A stretch of 64,000 nt of DNA from the NCBI GenBank assembly GCA_907165275.2, contig OU015655.1, positions 2,988,501 to 3,052,500 of the forward strand, read 5' to 3'. This document shows, in pieces, positions 34,874-43,468 of this stretch (positions are counted from its first letter, which is position 1; every line of letters begins with the position of its first letter). The translations under genes were made by a program, and so were the position numbers. The stretch is from Zygaena filipendulae (taxonomy: Eukaryota; Arthropoda; Insecta; Lepidoptera; Zygaenidae). The notes beneath the pieces were generated by a model, which searched no databases, was not told the DNA's origin, and saw only the letters and a program-made list of their open reading frames with translations.

Positions 34874-35223
34874 GTAAGGCCACTCGTGAATAGTTAAATC
34901 ATTAGCGCTAATGTACGATCTGTTGGGTTTTATGTGAAGTAATGACGCCGCCCGTGTTGGTAAGTATTCGCGATGCTGTACGCAAATATGTGTGTGTGGT
35001 GAAATCTCACTGGTGGTGGAACCACCTTACTACGTCTCTCAGTGCTAACATAATTTCGCGCTGCTCATGCGATGCCTATTGTTCAACTTTGAACGATTTT
35101 TTTTTTATTAAACATTAATTCACGCTCCATGTTAAATTAACATTGAAAAAGCGAGGATATATTAACGACCGTCATCCTGAGCGGGCCATCGAAACTAACG
35201 AGCAGCTATCAATCCTCCGACAG
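34874..35223. other. trio intron
   Basis: 350 bases, no repeat or gene recognised; ends in CTCCGACAG. Confidence 0.6.
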
Positions 35224-35452
35224 GTCAGTTCAAGAAAGACGCCGCGCAAGTGGTCAGCTGGATCCGCAACGGCGAGGCGATGCTGGCGGCCTCGTTCTCG
35301 ATCCCCGGCGCGCTCGCCGAGGCGGAGCAGCTGAAGAGGGAGCACGACCAGTTCCAGGTGGCCGTCGAGAAGACGCACGCGAGCGCCGTGCAGGTCAAAT
35401 ACAGAGCTGACGCGCTCAGAGCGGCCAACCACTACGACCCGCACACCATACG
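35224..35452 (+). CDS. trio exon 6 of the window: spectrin-type repeat
   Basis: Enters in phase 1 (Gly) and leaves in phase 2 at CG|GTTAGT. Product QFKKDAAQVVSWIRNGEAML ... EQLKREHDQFQVAVEKTHAS ... ANHYDPHTIR. This is among the most conserved rod segments: vertebrate TRIO has WIRNGESML, EQLQREHEQFQHAIEKTHQS and ANHYDMDMIR. The acceptor at 35221-35223 was chosen over a second AG at 35228-35229 because it keeps the phase and exactly the vertebrate spacing. Confidence 0.95.
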
Positions 35453-36460
35453 GTTAGTAAAAGTGTGCTCCTGTCGGCCACCGATCGGGACCGGACTACT
35501 TGCAGTGTGGCTGCACTCGCGAATTTAATCGCAAGATGGGACCAAAAATATAACATTCAATACAAAACCAAATAGCTGAAATCTAAATATTCATCTGACT
35601 AAAGGCAACATTTGGCAGATGGTTTATAGATAGGAGACCTCGAGAATGGGTTTTGCGGAGTTCCCGTGGGAACTCTCTCACAAAAGCGAGTGAAACCAGC
35701 TATCCTTCGCGGTTTCGTCCGCTTTAAATTGGGAGTTCCCGCGCGCTTTTTGTGTGTGAACAGTTTGCGAGTTCTAATAGTATACTAAGATGTCCTTATT
35801 ATAAGGAGACCTTCGAGCCGGCGGCGGCGTGTTGTACAGTGGAGTGTGGGCGGCAACCTGAATAGATTCAGATTATGTTATCTCCTGATAGAGTCAAATT
35901 GGCAAATGTGTGCTCCTCCGAGATTCTGACTTCCTGCCATTAGGCCGGTGCGCTAAATTACTACTCCAAGACGACTGCTAGCGAATTTCATCGTTTATAT
36001 TGACTGCCCCTCTAATCTTTTTCTTGATTGCTATATCTATATATAGAGTATAGATTAAACAAAGCTTTATTGTTATAAAACGTGAATCGGACCACTTTTT
36101 ATTGACATTAATGTAGGAATGTGTTATAGACGTTAGAATTTAGAACATACAAGCTCATAAACAAAATATGTGAGTTTAGCACACATCAACAGAAAAAGCA
36201 ACAAGCAGAGACCATAGATTTCCACTGTCCTTGCTCTGACTTTTTGAAGATTTTCACATTCCTTTTTTACATTAATTTCGACACACACTCTCTTTTATGA
36301 TATATGAGTCAGTGTAGATAAACTTACCGAGCACTTTTTATAACTATGTAGATTTGATGTACCTAGTTTATTCAGCGAAAAGGAGTTGCAATAATTTTCC
36401 ACATATTTTTCGCTAACTCCAACACAATATTATATACGGCGCAACGGTGTTTTCCAACAG
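35453..36460. other. trio intron with eroded repeat fragments
   Basis: About 35650-35750 carries opposed remnants of a Fam-A/B head (GAGTTCCCGTGGGAACTC, then GCGGTTTCGTCCGC and GGGAGTTCCCGCGCG). Otherwise AT-rich without gene signals. Confidence 0.6.
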
Positions 36461-36695
36461 TGAAATATCGGAAGAGGTGACCGAGCGCTGGCAGCGGCTG
36501 GTGACCTGCGCGGAGGAGCGTCACAAGCTGGTGACCGCTTCGCTCAACTTCTACAAGACCGCCGAGCAGGTGTGCTCGGTGCTCGACTCGCTGGAGCGCG
36601 AGTACAGGCGCGACGAGGACTGGTGCGGGTCGGCCGCCGCGCCCGCCGCCGACGACCTGGCGCTCGCGCAGCAGGTCGCCGACAAAGCTGCTCAG
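36461..36695 (+). CDS. trio exon 7 of the window: spectrin-type repeat
   Basis: The acceptor is GTTTTCCAACAG and the donor CAG|GTACCT. Enters in phase 2 and leaves in phase 0. Contains EVTERWQRLV, LNFYKTAEQVCSVLDSLERE and RRDEDWCGS, against vertebrate ASHWQQLM, VAFYKTSEQVCSVLESLEQE and KREEDWCGG. The end (AAAPAADDLALAQQVADKAA) is lineage-specific low complexity. An internal CAG|GTCGCC at 36675 could be used as an alternative donor, but it would shift the frame. Confidence 0.94.
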
Positions 36696-37055
36696 GTACC
36701 TACTGTCGCAGTACCTATAAATGTATAAGCTAAAGTAGTATGGAAACTACAGCGTACGAACGTTCGAAACGACACATGTTTTGAAACAGTATGAAAACTA
36801 AGTGTGAGCAGAAGTTTTAGCTTATATATTTACCTTGCTACTGTAATGCCATAGAGTTAATAGGCAGGATTAACACTGATCTTTTTTCAGACGAAAATGG
36901 CGTTTATTATACGCATTTTGCGCATGTATCATTGTCTATACTTATTTCTTGAAATTTCTGCCACAACGTGAAAGAAGTTCTAGCTACTTAATTTTTTATG
37001 GGCCAACTTTAACATATCAATGGCCAAGTCTGCTACTGTGAACATACCGGCACAG
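36696..37055. other. trio intron
   Basis: 360 bases, AT-rich; ends in ACCGGCACAG. No repeat recognised. Confidence 0.6.
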
Positions 37056-37256
37056 GTGGCAGCACTGATAGTGAAGCATGGCGAGCAAAAGGAGGCGTTC
37101 CTGAAGGCGTGCACTCTCGCCCGCCGCACCGCCGAGACGTTCCTCAAGTACGCGGCGCGCTCGGCGCAGGTGCACGGGCAGACCGCGGCGGCGAGCAAAG
37201 CGCACCACGAGCAGACGCGCGCCATATTGGATACATTACTCGCACAAGAGAACAAG
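37056..37256 (+). CDS. trio exon 8 of the window: spectrin-type repeat
   Basis: 201 bases in phase 0 at both ends; donor AAG|GTGCGC. Product VAALIVKHGEQKEAFLKACT then LARRTAETFLKYAAR and ILDTLLAQENK. It matches TRIO MISKHLEQKEAFLKACTLARR, DVFLKYLHR and ILNELFQRENR. The KEAFLKACTLARR block is essentially invariant in the family and fixes the identity of the gene. Confidence 0.95.
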
Positions 37257-38840
37257 GTGCGCGTTCTTTTTTATTTTTTATTATGAACTTTGGCACATAG
37301 GTAGAATTTGCATTTGGCCAGTGTCAACATTGAATGTGGTTTTATTACTCTTGTTTTACAGTTCGAAACAGCAGTTTGTAGTAGTGCTATAGGGTGCAAA
37401 CTTGTTTTTCGTAGCTCTAAGCAGGCATCAATGTAATCAGCGAGAAACCCTGCTGTAATGTTGCTTTATTAATTTCAATTTTAGTTTTTGCTTTCGAGTT
37501 TCACTTGCATTTAGGTATTCTTGGAAAGTATTATTTAGAAAATAGCCTATCGCATAATTATCTGATTAGTGCTATACGTCATGTTGGAAAGTTATCCAAG
37601 TAACTGATGGCTAGAATAATGAAGGGAACGAAGGTAACAGAAACGGGAAATTCCTCATTTAGTCTTTACACCGCGTCTGGCACATAGTTTGAATAAACGT
37701 AAATCAAAGCGAGCTCCGTTCTTAAATAACCGTGCCGTATCCGCGTGAAATTTGAAAAACTATAAACAACAGATGCCATTGAAATTCGAAACGGGCGCGA
37801 TGTTGTTTGTTTACTTCATAGCAGACAATTCCATTTGTAATAATATTTTGTGTCGCTATACAAGAGTTATCACATTTTATGGCACAGTTGAGTTGGTCCG
37901 GTAGCTTTGACATTGTGAGAGTCAGTGTCATCGGTGCCGATAGGCGGTTAGACAATGAGCCTTTTGTGTTGGTCGTGTCGATGGTATCGCGCGGTGGGGC
38001 CGCTATAGTCGCGGCGGCGGGCGGTGCGGGCGGTGCGGGCGGTGCGCTCGACCAGTAGTGTATGGCAGGCGCACCATGCGCACCGCGTGCGCGCGCGACA
38101 TCCGGCATGATCAGGAGCCTGTTTATGTTTGTAGCACAACCGGTAATCGAATTATATCTTACACGTTTTGCCCACTCGTGCATCACTAATGCACAATTTT
38201 TTGTATGACGTTTTTTTTTTACCGTCCTCTGTTTATTTTTTTATTTTAGTAAGCACTGATGTTGAGTACGATATATTATTACACTTTGCACTTAGCCTAT
38301 AATAATTGCACGGATATTATTACACGGATATTATATAGTGCTGAAATGAAATGCAATCCGAGGTTTTTTTTCAATGTCACACAGATTTGTATTCATACGA
38401 TAATTATATTGTATGTACCCCTACTATGTTTTTATACCTATATAATATGAATATTTTCGAACATTATTTCAAATATATTTTGAATTATACCACACAACAA
38501 GATTTGTTTCATTTTTCATCAATCATCAGTCGTCAAAAGCGTTACTCGTTAAATGTTATTAAATACGTTTTGAGTAAAACAATACCATTGACCAACTGAG
38601 GCTGTTTACCATAAAAATAGATTAAAATTATGCATCACGTACATATTATAAGTAAAAAATTAATGGAAAATTTGCTGTCACACAGTTATGTTATTTTTCC
38701 CGATAAACAAATTAGTACAACAGGGCAACACAAATTTTCTTAGGTTTTCCGCGCACCGACAGATCGTCGTTATTCTTCAATCATTACAATAGAGTTTTAG
38801 CTATAACTGCCGATCTCTAATGCTGTCTATACGACTCAAG
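37257..38840. other. trio intron with a GC minisatellite
   Basis: Mostly AT-rich. At 38012-38049 a 9-base unit GGCGGTGCG repeats three to four times inside a GC-rich patch (37985-38100). A 154-codon - frame spans this patch (38186 to 37722), but it has no splice or promoter signals and ends in AT-rich nonsense-like sequence, so I do not call a gene. Confidence 0.5.
38012..38049 (+). repeat. GC-rich 9-base minisatellite
   Basis: GGCGGTGCG-type units in tandem, preceded by GCGGCGGCG. It is the only such array in the window. Confidence 0.75.
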
Positions 38841-39106
38841 GTATTGGAGCACTGGACAGTGCGAAAGAAGCGTTTGGAGCAGTGTCAGCAGTTCGCTCTG
38901 TTCGAGCGTTCAGCGCGCGCGGCCGTCGAATGGATAAGGGAGACGCAGGAGCGCTGCGGCGCGGCGGCAGCGGCCGCGGCCGCGGGGGTCGCGCGCGAGA
39001 GCCGCGAGCGGGTGCGCCTGCTCGCGCAGCTGGCCGACGGCCTGGTGGAGAAGGGCCATCCGCACGCCGTGCAGATCAAGGAGTGGGTCGCCGCCGTTGA
39101 CGCCAG
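38841..39106 (+). CDS. trio exon 9 of the window: last spectrin-type repeat, with a polyalanine insert
   Basis: The acceptor is CGACTCAAG and the donor CCAG|GTATGC. Enters in phase 0 and leaves in phase 2. Starts VLEHWTVRKKRLEQCQQFAL then FERSARAAVEWI and ends ESRERVRLLAQLADGLVEKG followed by HPHAVQIKEWVAAVDA. Vertebrate TRIO has VLHYWTMRKRRLDQCQQ, ERVKLLIQLADGF and AVDKRYRDFS. Between EWI and ERVRLL there are 23 residues including eight consecutive Ala, against about 40 in vertebrates, so most of one helix is missing or degenerate. A second possible donor (GAC|GTAACG, 39117) gives a worse join. Confidence 0.92.
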
Positions 39107-39889
39107 GTATGCCGACGTAACGGTAGCAATAAAAATATTGCTCATTTTTTGTCTTATCATAGTTGTTCTATTTCACCAAGCCGGCTGCTCTACGGAAGAA
39201 CAAAGGAACCGATATCTTTTCGAAATGGTTTTTTTTTTATATTTTTGCCTCTTCTCGCGCATGACGGACCTTGCTCACTCACAAGTCACAACCATCAAAA
39301 GGCTTTAGTCTTAGAGATAGATAGATAGAGTTTTTCCTTAGGGCAGCCGAAGACCGCTTTGCCCTGACTGTAGTAGTGACGTGTATCGATGAGCGTATTT
39401 GTGTGTATAAATATCATTGCAATCGACACTGAGCGCTCCCAAAGTTACACGCACTAAAACAATGTACATGTGCACATCCACAACAATCATAGCCAAACGG
39501 ACTTGCTGAAAAAGAACGTCTGTAGACTGTAACTGAATCTCATATGAGCCCCTATTGAGCGTTGGAAAATCTGCATTTAGCGTTGAAGATCTAGGTATGT
39601 ATGCGTCTTATAAGAATTCGTCACTGTGATGATAATTCACTATGAACAAGATGATAAGCGATGTGTTTATTGGTCGATTCTTCTTAGAAGAACTTTAAAT
39701 AAAAACGAAATGAAGTAACGAACGAATCTTAATTGAAGTTTGAATTGAAAGGCATATTCGTCTGATGGATATTTCATGGGTACTCTCATAATAATTGTAA
39801 ATGTGTATTAACGTCAAAAAGAGCCACATTATGGGCAAACTTTGAATAAAATTATTTTGACTTTGACTTTGATATTCACCGTCGATAAG
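39107..39889. other. trio intron ending in a Fam-H repeat
   Basis: Mostly AT-rich. 39762-39873 is a Fam-H copy (CGTCAAAAAGAGCCACATTATGGG, then TTTGAATAAA and TTTTGACTTTGACTTTGAT). Its T-rich tail lies within 20 bases of the acceptor of the next exon. Confidence 0.65.
39762..39873 (+). repeat. Fam-H repeat supplying the pyrimidine-rich tract of a splice acceptor
   Basis: Shares GGATATTTCATGGGTAC..TC, GTCAAAAAGAGCCACATTATGGG and the (TTTGAC)n tail with 2567-2711. Confidence 0.75.
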
Positions 39890-40054
39890 ATATGCGGAGT
39901 TCAGCGGCTCGATGGAGGGCGGCGAGAGCGAAGCGGAGAGCGACTCGGGCGTGGCGGCGTCGCTCGCGTCCACGCACTCGGACAGCGACGCGCGCGCCGA
40001 GCCGCAGCCGCCCGCCTCCGGCGACGAGAAGCGGCGGAGCGCGCGCCGAAAGGA
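39890..40054 (+). CDS. trio exon 10 of the window: acidic linker before DH1
   Basis: Acceptor GTCGATAAG at 39888-39889; entry in phase 2 gives R-Y-A-E-F-S, the counterpart of vertebrate RYRDFS. The donor GA|GTGCGT leaves in phase 2, and the Glu completes on the next exon. Product SMEGGESEAESDSGVAASLA ... SGDEKRRSARRKE. The vertebrate linker ends EEKRKSARRKEF, so the end is firmly identified. The conserved MEKYRTSLEKALG segment expected right after the start is absent or replaced, so a missed small exon or an alternative acceptor (39904, TTCAG) is possible. Confidence 0.85.
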
Positions 40055-40214
40055 GTGCGTACCGCATGCATACTGGACCCTTATACACTATTTATATGAC
40101 CATAACTCGTCGCGTTAAGATTAGTCAAGAGAAACATTGTCTTTCCCTCGGGCTCAAAACAGTTTCACTTCAAAAAACACATGTACAAAGTGTCTTATGG
40201 CATACACAATGTTA

Positions 40215-40413
40215 ATCTATACTTATATTATAAGAAGGTAAAATTTGTGATGTTGTAGGGGGTAATCTCTGGATCTACTGAACCAATTTTGAAAATTCTT
40301 TTACCAATAGAATGCTATGGTGTTCCTCAGTGTCATAAGGTACTTCTTATCCCGGAATTCCTGTGGGAACTCCAAAATTACCCCCGGCGAAACCGCGGAG
40401 GAACAGCTAGTTA
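40215..40413 (-). repeat. Fam-D dispersed repeat
   Basis: From TATACTTATATTATAAGAAGG through CTGAACCAATTTTGAAAATT and GGAATTCCTGTGGGAACTCC to GAAACCGCGGAGGAACAGCTAGT. Relatives at 42423-42546 and 52716-52900. Confidence 0.75.
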
Positions 40414-40565
40414 TATTTTGGAACTTGTTGCGTTTTGGATTATGTTATTGGGCCGCGCTTTATGGGCAAGGATTGTTGTAGGTCGCCATTTGTACCTTCA
40501 TGTAGCGATATGACCGCTATTTGGTATTTTCCTCTTTTTAAGTGTTGTAATATTGTTCTTTTATG

Positions 40566-40690
40566 TTTTTTTTTTTTTTTCATTTATTTGGGTCACCAAA
40601 CAGTTACACACAAAATATCACTTAATCTAGCTTACAAAATTATAACTCTATGTGCAACCAGCACCGGTAACCACAGATTACTTAAATAGT
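40566..40690 (-). repeat. Retroposon 3' end with poly(A) on the - strand
   Basis: Read on the - strand it ends ...GTGACCCAAATAAATG followed by about 15 A. AATAAA plus poly(A) is the mark of a retroposed transcript end. The related wording TTGGTACCAAATAAACC occurs at 53745-53890 (-). Confidence 0.65.
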
Positions 40691-40885
40691 AGTTTTAATG
40701 CTATGCGCTGTGCCTATTAAAATATGATATATTCTAAATGCGAAACTAAATTTGCGTGTCTGTCTGTTTGTTTGTTACACACTGTTAGGGATTAATTATT
40801 ATAATATAATTTAATTATACTATTTTTTTCAATGCTTTCAATAAATTATAAATAAAATATATAATGGATGGATATTGTTATACAG

Positions 40886-41012
40886 GTTCATAATGGCGGA
40901 GCTTCTTCAAACGGAGCGTGCATACGTGAAAGACCTCGAGACGTGCATAACGTGCTATCTGCGCGAGATGCGCACCGACCCCGGCTCTGTGCCCGCGGCC
41001 TTGCAGGGCAAG
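40886..41012 (+). CDS. trio exon 11 of the window: start of the DH1 (RhoGEF) domain
   Basis: The acceptor is TTGTTATACAG and the donor AAG|GTAATG; 127 bases, in phase 2 and out phase 0. Product FIMAELLQTERAYVKDLETC ... AALQGK. IMAELLQTERAYVKDL is conserved region 1 of Dbl-homology domains; its Glu (QTE) contacts switch I of the GTPase. TRIO DH1 reads IMAELIQTEKAYVRDL. DH1 (GEF1) of Trio activates Rac/RhoG-type GTPases in axon guidance. Confidence 0.96.
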
Positions 41013-41545
41013 GTAATGTTCCACGTTCATAATGACTAATATGATGTTCGAAATGAAAATCGCCTGTACATACACCGTATACCTACCTACCTACCTAAAC
41101 ATATACGCTAAGAACGATGTTTCGTTAGGCATTCTTTGAATATATCCTCTTGGCGAATAATTGTGAAAAACAAATCTTTACAAAATAAATCTTTTATTAT
41201 TGACATAAATTTTTAATTTATTTCTGTGTTCATTGTTTCTTGGGTTGTGCAGAAAAATGTGCCGAATTTACAACGTGTGTGTGAGTGCATGTAAATAAAA
41301 TTCAAGAATAGATAGATGGTTTATTTTGAGATAATTGATGATAATATCTTTGATATGGTTAGTCTGAAATCTCGGAATGGAATAAAGTATAAAAAAATAG
41401 AGTTCCATGCTTAATAAAAAAAAATAAGACGTAGTAGAAGATATGAGGCTGGGCATAATATAGGTGGCAGGCATGCAGCCGCCTCGTCACGGTTTGTTAT
41501 CATGTCACATTCTAAGATAAAGAGCGCCTCGTCTCTGTTGCGCAG
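41013..41545. other. trio intron
   Basis: 533 bases, AT-rich, no repeat or gene recognised; ends in CTGTTGCGCAG. Confidence 0.6.
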
Positions 41546-41757
41546 GAGGAGATAATATTCGGCAACATCGAGGAGATACACAGATTCCACGAGCGCGTGT
41601 TCGTGCGCGAGCTGGACAAGTACGAGACGATGCCCGAGGACGTGGGCCACTGCTTCGTGACGTGGGCGCGCGAGTTCGACATGTACGTCGCGTACTGTCG
41701 CAACAAGCCCGACAGCAACGCGGCCGTCGTGCAGAACGCGGGCGATTACTTCGAGAG
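41546..41757 (+). CDS. trio exon 12 of the window: DH1 domain, middle
   Basis: 212 bases, in phase 0, out phase 2 at AG|GTTAGG. Product EEIIFGNIEEIHRFHERVFV ... [20 protein letters not shown] ... MYVAYCRNKPDSNAAVVQNA then GDYFE. It matches TRIO [35 protein letters not shown] and MYVTYCKNKPDS. FGNIEEI is conserved region 2. A Fam-E repeat starts only 45 bases after the donor. Confidence 0.96.
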
Positions 41758-41802
41758 GTTAGGACCCATACATTCTGCATGCAAATGGCATGCATATTCC
41801 CT

Positions 41803-42292
41803 GCTAGCTGTGCCCCGTGGTTTCATCCACGGTAATTTTGGAGTTCCCGCGGGAATTCCGGGATAAAAAGTACCCTATACCCTTCTCTGTACCCCTGACA
41901 ACGTGCATGCCAAATTTCATCCAAATCCGTTCAGCAGTTTGCGTGATTGAGTAAACGTATGCGAGGATAAGAGCTCGAAAGCGCATTTTCATCCGCCTTG
42001 CTTCACATTTATCGTCACTGCTCAGCTCCTATGTGTCTTAGCGTTATGTTATGTAGCCTATAACCTGCCCAGGAGTATGAACTACAATCATACCAAGTTT
42101 GGTTAAAATCCCTTCAGTAGTTTTTGATCCATGCGTGCATATACAGACAGACAGACCGACAGACAGACAAAAATTAACTGATTGCATATTTGGCATCAGT
42201 ATCGATCACCATTCATCCGCCAATATTAATTTTGAATATATATTCAATGTACAGAATTGACCTCTCTACAGTTTTATTATAAGTATAGATAT
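41803..42292 (+). repeat. Fam-E, long composite repeat (about 490 bases)
   Basis: Head and core as in Fam-A (GCTAGCTGTGCCCCGTGG, GTTCCCGCGGGAATTCCGGGAT), then a unique body: GCGAGGATAAGAGCTCGAAAG, CTGCTCAGCTCCTATGTGTC, GCCCAGGAGTATGAACTAC, (CAGA)n, GATCACCATTCATCCGCC, and the end CAGTTTTATTATAAGTATAGA. An inverted partner copy lies at 50265-50636. Confidence 0.85.
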
Positions 42293-42422
42293 AGATTACG
42301 AACAATACAACAATAATAATAGGCATATTCAAATCGGTCGAGCCCTTTTTCGAGTTAAAGTTAACATTAAGAATAACACACGGCAACTGATCTTATATGT
42401 ATAGGTACATAGACTGATCCCT

Positions 42423-42546
42423 ATGTGATTTCACCCTCGTTGATTTCGGAATTCCAACAGAAAGCCACGTTATTTGTCAGTGTCAGGCTATATTGTAACC
42501 CGGAACTCCGAAATTACCGCGGGTGAAACCGCGGGGAACAGCTAGT
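42423..42546 (-). repeat. Fam-D fragment
   Basis: Ends AACCCGGAACTCCGAAATTACC then GCGGGTGAAACCGCGGGGAACAGCTAGT split over two blocks; its left part is a separate head fragment (TTTCACCCTCGTTGATTTCGG). Confidence 0.65.
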
Positions 42547-42698
42547 TGTCATATATTTTATTGTTCAGTTGGTAGCTTACCTTTTTAACTCTTCTTTTGT
42601 AATGAATAAATACCTACTTACACTTAGAGTTTTCCTTTTATTTCTTTATGTGTGTAACTGAAGCCATTATAATAATATTAATTTCCTATTATTTTCAG

Positions 42699-42831
42699 AG
42701 TGCAAAGAAAGAAGAAACTTGAACATCCGCTGGCTGCGTATCTCATCAAACCAGTGCAACGGATCACCAAGTACCAGCTGCTGCTGAAGGACCTCCAGGC
42801 GTGCTGCGCGGAGGGGCAAGGTGAAATCAAG
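42699..42831 (+). CDS. trio exon 13 of the window: DH1 conserved region 3
   Basis: Enters in phase 2 (completing Arg), leaves in phase 0 at AAG|GTCAGT. Product VQRKKKLEHPLAAYLIKPVQ then RITKYQLLLKDLQACCAEGQ then GEIK. LIKPVQRITKYQLLLK is the longest invariant stretch of DH domains (helix 5), and TRIO is identical across it. The start RKKKLEHPLAA replaces vertebrate EIQQRHGLANSISS. Confidence 0.97.
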
Positions 42832-43183
42832 GTCAGTAACGTAACACCAGCCTATTTACAAATATTGATGGTGTGGTCGTGTTAAGCTAATTTCGCCTTT
42901 ATCTATACGTGATATATAAGTATAATCGCATAAATAAAATATTCGCGATAAGTCCTATCAAGCACTGCAATAAATTAATTAAAAAAAAAAAACAAACGCA
43001 GCGCAGTGCATTGAGCGCGCGCTATGGGGCCTTATTATGTTTAGTAATAACACTATGACTAGAGGCGAATCTGTCGCATTAAAAATATTTAAATGTGCCT
43101 TAATTTCCATATTATCAGCAAAATATATTATATTCCTTAAAAAAATTCTTTCTCTCTGTTTGATTGCAATAGGGATGTAGACT

Positions 43184-43468
43184 TCTTTTGAAAATCAAAA
43201 TTCTAATTAGTCCATCAGTTAAAACAATAGACACGTATTTTTTGCTTTTTCAAATAAATTAAAATATACAGAGATAAAGCGCATTAAAGTTTAGGGTGAG
43301 GGGGTCGTGACGTCACTAACCGATAAAACCGCCATACAAACTGTTCAAATAGTGACGTCACGCGAAATTTCAACTCAATGTATCGCCGTTATTTTTTGAT
43401 TACGTAAAAAAAATAAAAAATACGTGTCCAATACTTTTGATTAATCTACAAGACGGACTAAAAAAAAT
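43184..43468. mobile_element. Second copy of the 17-base-TIR MITE, eroded ends
   Basis: Same orientation as 13660-13988. It shares AAAATCAAAATTCTA(A/T)TTAGTCC, GACACGTATTTTTTGCTTTTT, GATAAAGCGCATTAAAGTTTAGG, GTGACGTCA words and AATACGTGTCCAATA...GACGGACTAAAAAA. The outermost CAATAGGCTAGTTTCCT is no longer intact here. Confidence 0.8.

Larger units (their letters stand above)
40055..40885. other. trio intron with two repeats
   Basis: 40215-40413 is a Fam-D copy and 40566-40690 the 3' end of a retroposed sequence (- strand). The rest is AT-rich and ends in GTTATACAG. Confidence 0.65.
41758..42698. other. trio intron almost filled by repeats
   Basis: 41803-42292 is a long Fam-E copy and 42423-42546 a Fam-D/A mixed fragment. 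Only short unique stretches remain at both ends. The acceptor is CCTATTATTTTCAG. Confidence 0.75.

Noticed and set aside
37722..38186. 154-codon open frame on the - strand in a trio intron
   Set aside because: Its openness comes from a GC minisatellite in the middle; the two ends are AT-rich with no domain, splice or promoter signals.
39107..39116. Extension of the spectrin exon to a second donor (GAC|GTAACG)
   Set aside because: It would read RYAD and need a phase-0 acceptor. The donor at 39107 (AG|GTATGC) is a better consensus match, and the next exon then supplies Arg-Tyr-Ala-Glu-Phe-Ser in frame.
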